Assembly (NCBI GenBank): GCA_030141605.1
Contig: JAQGDQ010000026.1
Span: forward strand, 870,001 to 934,000
Direction of reading: 5' to 3'
DNA from: Tubiluchus corallicola
Taxonomy: Eukaryota; Priapulida; Priapulimorpha; Priapulimorphida; Tubiluchidae
DNA length: 64,000 bases
Part shown: piece by piece, positions 1 through 17,300 of the stretch
Layout of the letters: every line of letters begins with the position of its first letter
How positions within the stretch are numbered: position 1 is the stretch's first letter
Made by a program: the position numbers and the translations under genes
Notes under the pieces: generated by a model
What the model was told of the DNA's origin: nothing
Database searches by the model: none
Seen by the model: only the letters and a program-made list of their open reading frames with translations

Positions 1-790
1 GGTATTGTTCGCTTGCCGAATTGACCCCAAACAGAAGTCGTTTGTATCGATATAGTCCTGAGTGTACCACAAAGGTTGTTATCTCATGCGATTTTTCAGA
101 TAATTCAAGTTGGTGATACCCCCATTTTAGGTCTAGTTTGCTAATTACCTTTGAACCATTCATGTTTTGCAGTTCTTCATCAACTGTCGGAATCGGATGA
201 CGTCCTCTGATAATTGCCTCATTTGCACAGCGCATATCAACACATAACCGGATGTCACCTTTGTCCTTTGGTGCAACCACTACAGGGTTGACCCAAAGGG
301 TTGGACCATCTACCGGTTCAATGATATCTAGATTTAAAAGTTCCTGGATCTTCTCCTCAACTTTGCCCCTTAAATTGAAGGGAGTTCTCCTTAGCGGTTG
401 TGCAACAGGTGTTACTGTTTCATCAATGTGCAACTCCACCTGCCTGGTTTTGAGTTTGCCAACACCTTGAAACACTTCTGGAAATTTCGTTTTCAAACTG
501 TTAAGTGTTAATTTCTCACTACTCACGGCAGCAACTTCGGTGCCCATTTTCAGTACTCCCAATTTTGTCGCAGTTTCACCCAACAATGGAACACCTTCAC
601 CATGGATTACAACAAATTCAGCATCTGTCCATTTTTGACCAGTTTTAACTTCACATGTGAATGTGCCTTTAATCGATAGAGGCTCCTTCGAAGCATAGGT
701 ATACAGCTTTCTTCCAGATGAAGCCACGCATGATTTGCATTTGATTTTATTTCGCTTTAAGTTTTCCCACATCTTTTCATCAATAAGATG
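1..790 (-). mobile_element. Ty3/Gypsy-type retrotransposon pol fragment (protease C-terminus, linker, start of reverse transcriptase)
   Basis: Read on the minus strand, this stretch stays open over most of its length and gives the region between retropepsin and reverse transcriptase of a Gypsy-like pol. Recognisable pieces in order are a GVPLLG-like protease C-terminus (about 580-620), the linker ending in TPFNLR (about 370-390), DIIEPVDGPT (about 300-330), the DIRLCVDMR block (about 235-260) and ISKLDLKWGYHQLEL (about 100-150), the last being the conserved region before the catalytic aspartates. The fragment runs off the left edge, so RNase H, integrase and LTRs cannot be judged. It abuts a LINE at about 790. 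It is a repeat copy and not a host gene. Confidence 0.88.
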
Positions 791-3300
791 TTTGGTGGTG
801 TTTATCGTAGCCCTTCTTCATCCCGCAAAGACAATGTAAATCTGTTGAAATTACTTAAAGAATGAAATAGTTTCAGTGCCAAAAATTATCTGTGTGGATT
901 TTAATTTAAGTGATATCAATCACTACATTAGAAGTCAGCATGGAAACTCAGTTTTTAAACACATTAAGGATAACTATATGGATCAGCTAATAAAATTTCC
1001 AACAAGACATAGAGCGGGAGAAAAACCATCACTAACTGACCCACTGATTATTAACAATGATGAGATGATTAGTGATCTGCAATCACTGCCACCATTTGGT
1101 AAAAAAAGTGATCACTCGGTTATTTCCTTAGCAGTTAATATTCAGCGAGAAATGAAGGATACTAATTTAAGAAAATTTAATTTTTACAAGGCAAACAAAC
1201 ATGCAATTGCCTACAAACTGGAGATGGCAAATTGGGATTCCATTTTTGCAGGAAGGATGCTAGTAGGTGCTGTGCAGAATTTGAGGCAGTCATCCAGTCT
1301 ATTTCAACAAATATATACAAAAGCAAAAAACCGCGAAGGTAGTTAAACCTAGATAGTTCAATGAAGAAGTGTGACATAAAGTAAAGGAAAAGAAGGCCGC
1401 ATTGAAAAGGTACGACAGGCAAATTCAGTGAACATTCATGTCACATATACCATTGCTAGGAATAATGCAACTGCTGCAATTCGCAATGCCACAAAAATTA
1501 TGAAAAAAAGCTTTCTAGAGAATGTTCAACCAACCCAAAAGCCTTTTGGTCATATATTAACTCTAATATGATGAATAAGGAACATGTGCATTTACTAAAA
1601 CGAGAGAACGGTAGTGTTGCTTCCACTGATGCTGATAAAGCACATACTCTACAAGACGACTTCACGTCGGTTTACACTAATGAAGATTTAACACACAGCG
1701 ATATTTACACAGCAAACTAATGTCAAATTTGACCTAAAGCTTATAACATATGACAAATTATTCAAGAAAATTATATCCCTACCAACTAATAAATCAATGG
1801 TCCTGTTGAAATTCATGCAAGTGTTTTAGTAAACAACAAAAATGTCTTGATAAAACCTCTTCTTTTTATCATGAATAAAAGTATAGAATTGCGTATATCA
1901 CAGCAATCTTCAAAAAAGGAGATAGGGGCAAGGCAAAAAACTATAGACCTATTAGTTTAACTTCAGTTGTTTGTAAAATTTTAGAGACTATTTTATGAGA
2001 CAAACTTGTCGATCACTTAGTAGGTAATAATTTCTGACAACCAACATGGCTGCAGAACAGGAAAATCATGTGTCACTAATCTCTCTGAAACTACAGAAAA
2101 TTGGCTGGAAATCTTGGATACAGATGGAATGGTGGATGTGATATACTACGATTTCCTGAAGGCGTTCGATCACATCCCGCATGAGAGGCTCTTATGTAAA
2201 CTTTAAGCATATGGTATTGACGGTCATTTACTAATATGGATTCGCAGTTTCACGTACGGAAGAATGCAAAGTGTGGTAGCAAATGGTCACAAATCAGAAT
2301 GGAGACTTAGACTTGTCTCAAGTGGTATATTCCACAGGGAAGTGTTCTAGGACCAGTTTTATTCACAATATTCATTAATGATCTACCGAGCATATTTACT
2401 TGTGGAAATAAGCTATTTGCAGACGACTCCAAAATATATGATAGAGTAATTGCCATTGAGGATTAAAATCATATACAAAGTAATGTACAACTTGCAGACA
2501 AGTGGTGCAATACTTGGCAAATGAATTTAACCATGACAAATGTAAAGTCATGAAAATAGGCAACCAAATATCCAGTGAATCACCATATATCATGACACCT
2601 AATGGCAGTCTCAGATCTTTCGAATATGTATCTGAGGAAAAAGACCTTGGCATTACTGTGAATAACAAGCTTCAGTTTATAAGTCGCAGTCATGATATAT
2701 TGCAGAAGGCACACAGCAGATTAACGTGAATAAAGTGTAACTTCAGATACTTGGATACTGGTATGTTAATCAACCTCTACAAATCCATGGTAAGGCCAAT
2801 CTGAGATTATGCTGATGCGACCTGGAATTCATCTAGACATGACATGATTCGTGAGGTCGAAAGTATTCAGCGTCGAACAACTGGAATGATACCTAGTATA
2901 GCAGAAAAATCATATCCTGATAGAATAAGACATTTAGGACCTTCAACACTCAAATACAGAAGACACAGGCAGGATATGATCCAGACATTTAGGATCCTTA
3001 AGGGCATTGACCATATAGACAGTAACCAAAAATTTGAACTCCAGAGACATCATAGGACAAGAGGACATTTATTCAAAAAACAAGAAATCTGTTACAAAAT
3101 GGGGATGAAAACATAATTTCTTTGCAGCTCGTGTTGTAAATGCTTGGAATAAGCTCCCTGAATATGTAGTGAGTGTTTCTTCAGTTTCTCAATTTAAATC
3201 TCGATTAGATCAGCTCTGGGCTAATCACTCAGAGAAATACATTGATCCTAGACTTCTGCAATGGCAACAAGACACTTGGATTTTTGAGGGAACCTGACAC
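791..3300 (+). mobile_element. Degenerate CR1/jockey-like non-LTR retrotransposon (LINE), broken by stops and frameshifts
   Basis: The plus strand carries a decayed non-LTR pol. The C-terminal half of an AP-type endonuclease is visible at about 800-1170 (VYRSPSSS, a DFNLSD-like block, and a terminal SDHSVIS). Reverse transcriptase follows: YRPISLTSVVCKILE (about 1945-1990), the FLKAFDHIPHERL motif A region (about 2150-2195), VLGPVLFTIFINDLP (about 2340-2385) and the FADDS active-site motif (2416-2430). The C-terminal RHLGPSTLKYRR block lies at about 2925-2965, and the reading ends near 3298. Stop codons and frame changes (for example after the motif A region) show that the copy is dead. It lies upstream of, or inside intron 1 of, the PDHA gene. 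Confidence 0.88.
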
Positions 3301-4863
3301 TATTGATTGTACAAAGAAGAACATACTGATACTATCTTTCGGTTAGTATCGTTAGCGCCACCACCTACTAGAAAACTTAAAATAAATAAAGCAACCAGAG
3401 AAGATCGGAGGGGTAAAAGCAGTCATTTATGCTTAATCCATATCCATGCTGTAAGCTTATTTTATATATTTTATTCACACCCTTTGTGGTAAATTTACTG
3501 TAACAAATTAATTGTTTATAACTTAATAAATTCTTGGTTATTTTTTAACTTAGTAATTGATTAGGCCTATGAGTACTGCTGTTTGATTACTAATACTCGA
3601 ATACTACTAGAAGAAGGCTTCAGCCTAATTTAGCTTACTTATTATACAGTTATTAAACATTTAGCAAAAGACTCGGGGCCAACTCTAGGTAGTTTGACAC
3701 CTTAGTCAGAAGAATTTTTAGCAACCCTTCCTTAACGGTCAACCACGCAGTCCCCACTACATCCCAAAATTGAATTTTTTTGTATAATATTACCACGAAC
3801 TATAATGGTACCAGTGTGTTAACCTTTTACATTTATACATGTATTATAGCGTATTATTTAAATGTAGTTAATTACCTATCTACAGCTTGTGTTGATTGAA
3901 TTTGAAATGCATGTTGTACGTGTGGATTTTATAGAGCAATCAAATTTCTGTAATTTCTGCTTCGCCTGGCTTAGATTTTTACTCAGCCGTTTCATCATAA
4001 ATTTTTGAAACCCTAACTCCACTTTTTCACATATACATCCATTTCACTAGTTTCATCATCTTCACAACCGTAAATCCAGTCTGGTTGCAAATGATTCATT
4101 AGCAAATCTTGTTGCTGTTCACTCGTCGCTATTTGCCAACTTTTTTACCTTTCGTTTCCTGTATTCCTCTCCTGATGACTTAAATTCTTATAGGTTTTGT
4201 CTGCCATAATTAGATTAATGCTATTGGAAGAAACTTTTTTATTAATGAAAGATCATTACTATAAGTACTATATTACTATAAGTTGGAATTTGTCTATTTT
4301 TACCAACTCCTTTAACAATAAGGGTACTCCCAAGTCCCAATTCCAACTCCAGAACCATAATTTTTAACAATTCGAACTCCTTTAGCAATAAATTTACTTG
4401 CCGACTCCGACTCCACAGCACTGGTTGTGCACGTAAGCAACTACACATACATTATGTTATTACTTATGCTAAACTTAAAATTGAAAGGCTTACTTCTAGA
4501 ATTTGACGCCCCCAAATTTGGCACCCTAGGCAATGGCCTAGTTCGACTAAAGGTAGAGCCAGCCCTGAAAAGACTCATTAGATCTGCGGTCTTATATGCA
4601 CTGTTCTATTCACTATTATTATAGCTTTATTTGGAAAATACAATATGCAATTTTGTTTCTATGTGTTGCAATGATGGTGACATTTGTTTATAAGTTATTA
4701 AATTCTTATGTATTATCTTACACTATTTGAGTAATATTTACCTTTACTTGAAAAACCTGTTTTCCAGAGTCATAATTTTTTAGTATATTCTTGTTACTTT
4801 TTACATTGATGGACTAAAGTAAATGTGTATTTTGTGTGTTTTTACATTTTGATTTTATTTCAG
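3301..4863. other. AT-rich stretch upstream of the first visible PDHA exon
   Basis: This holds the probable 3' tail of the preceding LINE (to about 3540), AT-rich unique sequence, and a degenerate ACTCC-rich repeat at 4285-4425. No exon encoding a mitochondrial presequence with a start codon could be recognised here. The stretch may therefore be part of PDHA intron 1, or promoter and 5' UTR. Confidence 0.5.
4285..4425. repeat. Degenerate ACTCC/GACTCC-type short-period repeat
   Basis: The plus strand shows irregularly spaced CCAACTCC, GAACTCC, CCGACTCC and CCCAATTCC units. Similar sequence recurs at 12225-12330 and 12895-13030, so this is a dispersed degenerate minisatellite-like repeat family and not coding sequence. 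Confidence 0.55.
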
Positions 4864-9674
<4,811 letters not shown>

Positions 9675-9697
9675 ATTTGATGCAAGCAGATTTGGGT

Positions 9698-9703
9698 AAT
9701 AAA
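9698..9703 (+). promoter_or_regulatory. Possible polyadenylation signal AATAAA for PDHA (others at 9830 and 9950)
   Basis: AATAAA hexamers occur 24, about 156 and about 276 bases after the PDHA stop codon (9698-9703, 9830-9835, 9950-9955). Which one is used cannot be told from sequence. The third has TG-rich sequence downstream and would give a 3' UTR of about 300 bases. Confidence 0.4.
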
Positions 9704-9955
9704 GGTACCTATTTTTTAAGAAAATTTTTCATTGCCAGTTGTGCCCATAGGTGCTTGCTTTACAGCAACCAAAAATTGCTCATCCCAGGATTGGGTGTTT
9801 CTGCATAACAGTTATCAGAAAACATTTTTAATAAAAACAACAAATCATTTATTGTAGTGGGACAAAAATTACTACTATCCTTGCAAATAAAATGGAAATC
9901 TCAGCTTTAAATCTCACTTTGTTGCTGTTTCATTAACTTTATGATTTTCAATAAA

Positions 9956-12900
9956 AGATGGCTATATTTGCATGTATATTGAATAGTGTGATGTAATTAT
10001 TATTGTTTAATTATTTTAGATTTCCACTATGCTGTAAAAAGATAATTTGGATGCTGTGATGGTAATTTGTTGTAGTATGTCAATTTAGGGTATTGTAGAA
10101 TCCTAACTAATTATTTAGCATATAGTACTATTAAAAAAACCTTAAAACTGTGATAGTATTATTATTTCTGTTGCACTGTAGGATGTTGTAGAAGTTGGTC
10201 TGCGTATATGACCTACAAATTGCAATACACTGTGTAATATATATGCCTTGCAATTTAAGGTGCAAGCCTGGGATTTTACAACAGTCACCAGCCATTATTA
10301 GTATCAACTTAACTTCTCTTATAGAAGCTAAAAACCTTTTTATTATTAAGTTAAATTTTATATACATTTCAATTGCTGTCGGTCATTTTGTTATGAAACT
10401 AACATTTTTAATTTTGATAATAATTTAGTTTAATGCTAAACTGATTTACTTGTCAAATTTCTGTTAACTTGTATCACCATCACTGAAAGTAGTTTATAAG
10501 ACACATGTAAGACTAATATAAGACACAACCTCATTAGTCATTACTCTAAGCCAAATACTGTTGGCACTGATATTTGAATTGATTTGATCCACTATAAGAA
10601 CCGAGTAACGCGACATTGTGGAAGACGGCTACTACTGTGGTTGTCTTTATGATTACAGGCTACGATTATGCTTTTGCATTTATATAATTATTGTAAATTA
10701 CCGGCATTCTGCTAGGAAGTGCGCAGTTTCACAAAACACTGATGAAAGTGAGGAAAATTTATATCATTTAGTTTGTGCCATTGTTGGCTACTATTGATTA
10801 TTTCAAAATTAATTCTCAGGATTTTGATGTTATATCTGCAACCTATTGATTTACTTATCTGTTATATTTATTATTGTACGTTTGTAGGATATTTTATTAT
10901 TTGGTATTTAACACTTGGTATGAGATTGGTAACTGTGTTGCTATGGTATTATCTTGGCTCGTTAATAACAACCTGGTGGTAATTTTACTATATATCACTC
11001 TACTTTGATTTTTGTACTTGTAGAGACAAGTAAATAATCTTACATTAGAGAAATAAAGATCTGTGTTGCAAACAGCACATCCATTTTTTTCAGTAGCATA
11101 ATATATCACAGTGTATGCAAAAAAAAGTCAGAAACCATGTAATGCAATTCTCACAGAAATGTCTCTCAAACGAAGTGTCAAGCTGTTATGCCAGTGTTAG
11201 CAGCTAATCATATTAATACAACATTTCATGTATCTAGCATGAATACTAACATCCATGTGTTTTATATGTTATTTTATTAATTTGCACTTTATATCTACAA
11301 TAAGGGCAAATTTGCTTTTTTAGTAGTAAGTGATCTTCATGTTTCTTGTACATGTGTAATTGATTGTGCTGTCCTTGGTATCTATAAATTTCCATAAATA
11401 TCTACTTGTTAGCTAACCGTGCACGGGCTAATTCTCAGGAAAATTCAGCAGAAATAACATAAAAGAAAAACAATTAATCTTTAAAGTCAAGCAGTTATTT
11501 TCGTTAAAACTTGTTAAAAATTGTTTCACTTCAGTTTTTGTCCTGACTATTGTGATTCATTTGCTAACATCATTTCATTCTAGCAATGCATTGTAAGAAT
11601 GGCTGCCACATTAGCACCAACATGTGTCGACAATGTGACCTTGATATCATTTTTTTTTCTCAACAATGTGTTGCATCATAATAATATCATTTGTGTACTG
11701 GATTATAATGAATATTTAAAAAATACAAAATCTTATTATAGACATTAAAAAAATATAACCAAAGTCAGAAAATGTGGTCAGATAAACCAATTATATTGCT
11801 TTAAGAAATTGTAACTCAGCACCAGTGAATGTATAATACATATTTTCTGGACAGAAAACTTTTTTTACATAAAAATTTAACAAGGCCACATGGTGCTTTG
11901 CACAAGTCAGTAGCAACTTCTACCATGGTTCCTGATAAACACTGACGAAATTTGAACTTGCGTAACCACAAAGCCACAGAACCAGTAGAACCATAAAATT
12001 TGACCACCTCATGTAGTTATACTGAGATAGCAAAAGCAGAAACTTGGCTTATTATTACAACGTACTGTACAAGTTGGACGTCAAAGTGAGTAACAATTCA
12101 GTATGCTTTTAACTTAACAATTCACGCAAACAAGATAAAGGGCTAGATAGGTGATAAAATCTGCATATAATTTTATTTGGAAGTAAGTACTCATCTAAAT
12201 TAGGTGTATTTGGGATCAAGGTCGCCATGATCCCGACACCCAAACTCGAACTTTTTTCAAGCCCTGAGCCCCGTTCCTAAACATTCAGTCCCATCCCGAG
12301 CCCCATTCCCTAACTTTTCATTATGGCCCAATTCCGAACTTTAGCAGTTTATAATATTCAGAAAAAGTAAGGTTTAATTTAAGTTTTTGAGGCATATCGA
12401 GAAAAATGAGCCCTGTACCAAATCATTCATTGCTTAAATTTTTGGAAACTGTCATTTTTATTGAGATTTTATTAACCACGGCTACATGACATTTGTCATT
12501 CGTTATTCTTTGAAACATTTAAAGTAAAAAAACATGATTTACTTTTTGCAGAACATCGAAAGGACAGTGCATTCAGTCACTGCTAAGCATGACCAGTTTA
12601 CTCTAGTGGATGTGGTCTGCCAATAATGTTGGAACAGTTTACAAAAACAGATAAAGGAGTGAGACAGTCTCACAAAAATATTTTGTGTCATTTTTGTCTC
12701 ACTGCTACAACTAGTAGCTTTCTTATCTAAAATCTGCCCAAGCAGTTAATGCTTCTTAGTCAGTTCTTGCATGATAATACTTTGTAAAAATGATTATAAC
12801 TTCACAGCAAAAGGATTGCTTCTGGAAATGTCATTTCTACATTTCTCATAGTCTAGACAACTTTTTTCTTCTTGCATTCTAGGCACATAAGCGGGGTTGG

Positions 12901-14206
12901 AAACCCGATCCCGAACTTTTGGTCCCGACTCCGATTCCAACTACTTGATCACAAACCTCGAAAAACACCTGACCTCCAACTCACTTACTATCCTGAACCT
13001 CGATCCTGTCCTAAACCTTGAATACCCTGTATCAGCTTTCAAGCAACATTAAAAAAATAATCATATTAATCATTATAGTCAAATAGTCTTTTGCAAATAA
13101 TCAGCTCTATATCCGTCTACCTTTGCTGTAACAATTACATATAATACAGCCATCAACCCTTCACAATTCACAAGCTTGCAAATGGGTATAAATTTCATTT
13201 GCCTAGGAGACCTAAAAGGTTGTAATCCGGCCCTGTGCAAAAGGTTATTGTTATTTAATTCCACCATAATTGAATGACACCCTCGATGCAAAGTTGATTT
13301 TTCAAATTAATCACAAAAATTTATGCAGAAATAATCAATCACCATTCTTAAAGTAATAAACGTGAGAATTTTGAAGAGACCATTCAAAAATAACAATTAA
13401 CCCGCTGAAAAGGCACAAAGCATCATAAAATGTGTCTGTTGCAGTAGAGTATTATATTTTATGCATATAAAGTCACTGCTGATTTTAGGGATGTGCACGA
13501 ATAACCGATTATTCAAAGGTTCGAATGTTTTCTTGCAATTCGAATAATAAAATACTATTTGATATGCAATGTACACTATTACCAACATGCTGTTAGTCAC
13601 TGCTCATTTAACAGGCAAAAAAACAATCAGCCATCTTTCCCGCTATATACGACAGAAAACTATCATTCCGCTGACAGCTCACTGCACAGCCACTGGGAAA
13701 ATGGGTATACTACACACACTTAGGCATTTTCATGGCATCAAAGAGCTTAGAACTTGGTATGGGAACATTTTGAAAAAATTCATTCAAATACTGTAGAATG
13801 TTTAGTTTTGCAAACACAAATTATCAAAAATCAACATGTTCTATGTTAAACCATTTACATACAGCTCATTTTCAAGTTCATAGTGCAGTAATTCACATTA
13901 CAGTTCAGTCCAGATTGATCTTTCCGGATCAACAGCGGGTCATGGCTTCAGAGTTAACATAGTTCAAGCTCAGACAACAGCTTGTGTGTGTGCAAATTTA
14001 TCGCTCCAGTGCAACGATTATCATTCACAGCGATATAGTAGTTGCTGCACTGTATTTTTTGCTTATCTATTTCTACGTGTGGGCTACCTCTATCAGCATG
14101 CATGGAAAATATCGCAGGCTTAAATATTAGTCAATCCGAATAGCTTTTCCTCAAACATTTCAATAATAAACTGTTCGAAATTCTCACGCCTGCTAGATTT
14201 ACTTTT
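9956..14206. other. Intergenic region between the convergent PDHA and TAF12 3' ends
   Basis: No exon with conserved protein similarity or coherent splice sites was found on either strand. The region is AT-rich and contains two degenerate CCCGA/ACTCC repeats (12225-12330, 12895-13030). A segment at about 13490-13560 has repeated TTCGAATA motifs and begins AGGGATGTGCACGAATA, which weakly recalls hAT transposon termini. Confidence 0.6.
12225..13030. repeat. Pair of degenerate CCCGA/ACTCC repeat arrays about 670 bp apart
   Basis: Arrays at 12225-12330 and 12895-13030 contain recurring GATCCCGA, CCCGACTCC, GAACTTTT and CTGAACC-like units in the same orientation. The ~560 bp between them shows no coding potential. 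They may be the edges of one decayed element, or simply two arrays of the family also seen at 4285-4425. Confidence 0.5.
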
Positions 14207-14212
14207 TTTATT
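14207..14212 (-). promoter_or_regulatory. Likely polyadenylation signal of TAF12
   Basis: TTTATT on the plus strand is AATAAA in the transcript direction. It lies about 105 bases after the TAF12 stop codon (14317-14319) within AT-rich sequence. Confidence 0.5.
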
Positions 14213-14316
14213 AATTACATTTAAGAAAACAGTCATCTTAATAATGTCTCACTGGTTTATCAACACCAATACAACACAAATAGATCCACAAAATAAATCA
14301 TAAACATAACAGTTAA

Positions 14317-17300
14317 TCAATATTTCTTCATGGTTTTCTTTATTAACGCTAACCTCTGCTTGTGTGCTTCTGTCATTGGTGCTTTTCTGGGAGGACGACT
14401 GTCGTCACCTCCAAAACCAGGTATCCACATATTCCACCGACGTTCTGAAATAAGCCAAACTTGATGAATAATGAAAACCATAAAAGTGCATATCAGTATA
14501 CCGGAAATTACATGTAGTAAAACAAGAAATAGATAAAATGATTGCTAGTTATACAGTAACAACTGTTTACTAATTCTTATAAAAGGCCTAGTGATATTAA
14601 AAAAAATCCATTAAGCCAAGCTTTGCATTATGTTCTCAAAAAAGTCAAGATTTTGTCTAACTTTTTGTGCAAATGATGCAAGTTTAGTAGCTAAAGTCTT
14701 AAAAATAGCAAAAAAATCTACAGTCAAAATTCGTTATAACGCCGACCTTTGTAATGCCAACTTTGCTTAATGCCCATATTTTCGGCAAAACAAAATGTCT
14801 ATATTTGCATAGACATGTATGTATTAATGCACCTCGTTATAATGCTAAACTCGTTTAATGCCAACTTTTTTGCGGTCCCAAAGAAGTGACTGTATTCCAA
14901 ATGTATACCTGCTTTACTATAGATTTGTCCAGCTTATCTGCTTAAAAAACCAAAAAAGTTTGCTAACAATTTTTGCACCACAAATAATGGTAAATTATGA
15001 CGGTAACAATTTGCTGCATAGCTAAATTAAACACAAACTATACTAATAAACAGGAAGGCCTGATATACATTTGCTTAAATGCTGCTAAACAAACATGATT
15101 TAGTTAATACATTATCACTAAATGACAACTTAAAATTAGGAGTATAAGTAATTATTGAATTAGTACATTAATACACGTACTAGCCAAACCCCACAAAAAG
15201 AATTTTGTGCACAAATCAACACACAACCCACACCACACCACTCCACCTCATCACACCACACTGCACCACACCATACCACTCCACCTCATCGCACCACACT
15301 GCACCACACAATACCACCACACTGCACTGCACCACACCATACCACCTACACACCACACCACCCACACCATACCACTCCACCATATCACACCACACCATAC
15401 CACTGCACCACCCACACAGCACACCACACCACCCACACCATAATACTCCACCACATCACACCGCACACCACACTGCACCACACCACACCACACCACCTAC
15501 ACCATACCATTCCACCACATCACACCACACCGCACCACACCATACCACTGCAGCACACCGCACCACCCACACACCACACCACACCACCCACACCATACGA
15601 CTCCACCACACTGCACCACACCATACCACTGCACCACACCACATCGCACCACACCACACCACCCACACCATAATACTCCACCACATCACATCACACCGCA
15701 CTGCACCACACCATAACACCACACTGCACCACAACACCCACCCACCCACACACCACGCCACCCACTCCACACCACACCCCACACACCCTATCACCCCACC
15801 ACACCATCCATAGCACAACACACAAAGCACACCACCACCACACCACATCAAATCCACCACCTCACGTGGTGATCATGATGTTGATTGATGATGATGATGG
15901 TGGCAACGATGACGACACCTATAGCACAAGCACCAACAGCACAGCATTACAACAAAACCATTCCAAACATTTTTCACAAAGTTGAAACTATGTGCTATAA
16001 TAAAATAAATAGCAAAGGCCCCGCAAAAGATTTTGCGTATAAATACACGTGTAATCAATAATACGCGAACATCCTACCTAGTCCTCATTTATAACACAAA
16101 GCCCGTAACATCATGCCTACTGTTTGTTTAACTAACGCAAACCCGTAGCAGGCAGCGTTTTGCTGAATTAAAGTTATAAGATTATAGACAGAGTACAATG
16201 GATGACGTCACAACAATGCCTTTGCGTCAGCAGTTTTCTAAGCGAAAATTGCCGAAAATGGAACTTCTAATTAACTCGCCAGTACTCCTCTCGGTGGACC
16301 TGCCCTAAAATATAACCTACATCATCGTGTAGTCCTGTCCTTCCTCTTTGTAAAGAGCTATATATCTCCTTCCCAGAGTCGCACCGGGCGCCGCTAGAAC
16401 GTTTTTCCCGCAGGCTGTTTGGCCGAAATTTCGAAAAAATCGCGAGTTGGGTCCGGGAAAACGCCCGTTGCGGGGCGCCCTAGCCCTCTCGGGAATTCTA
16501 AATATGCCTATGACACCCATCGCTGAACGGGCTATCTATCCATACCCAGTACCCCCCTCGGCCCATTCCCGTTCTCTACATCTCAGCCGTATAACTTTTG
16601 CAAAAAACGGCCGAAAAATGGCCATTTTTGGAGGTTTTTCGCCTCCCGTTCCTCGCGGTGGGCCCCATTCGAAAAATAAACCCCCAATGAGACGACACTA
16701 GATCGAGACCTTTCGTTTGATATATAGATCGCCGCAAATGGTGCCCTCGTCCGGGCTGTAGCCTCGAATCTTATATATAAATAAATATATATATATATTA
16801 AGATACCAAGAATATTAATATAATAGCCAAACCCCACAAAAAGAATTTTGTGCACAAGTCAACACACAACCCACACCACACCACTCCACCTCATCACACC
16901 ACACTGCACCACACCATACCACTCCACCTCATCGCACCACACTGCACCACACAATACCAGCACACCGCACTGCACCACACCATACCACCCACACCATACC
17001 ACTCCACCACATCACACCACACTGCACCACACCATACCACTGCACCACCCACACACCACACCACACCACCCACACCATAATACTCCACAACATCACACTG
17101 CACAGCACCACACCATAACACCACACTGCACGTATGCAGCTTTAATTAAAGTATAAAATTTTTACCTACAAAGTTTGAGCTTAAATTAATTTCAACGGGT
17201 GAATAGAGTTGTGCTTGTTTTATGCCCACAAAAACATCATAGCCCTCGTTTACAATAACAGCACCAGCAAAAACAACAAAATGAAGATGATGGTGGCAAT

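Noticed and set aside
15205-15860. Long open frames on both strands (about 200 codons plus, 134 codons minus) in the CACC-rich block
   Set aside because: They are His/Thr/Pro or Val/Trp/Cys repeats created by the CACC/CACACC minisatellite, open in several phases on both strands, and lie inside a TAF12 intron.
16317-16855. Open frames in the GC-rich island
   Set aside because: They are short, in competing phases, and without recognisable family features or splice sites. GC-rich sequence has few stop codons by chance.
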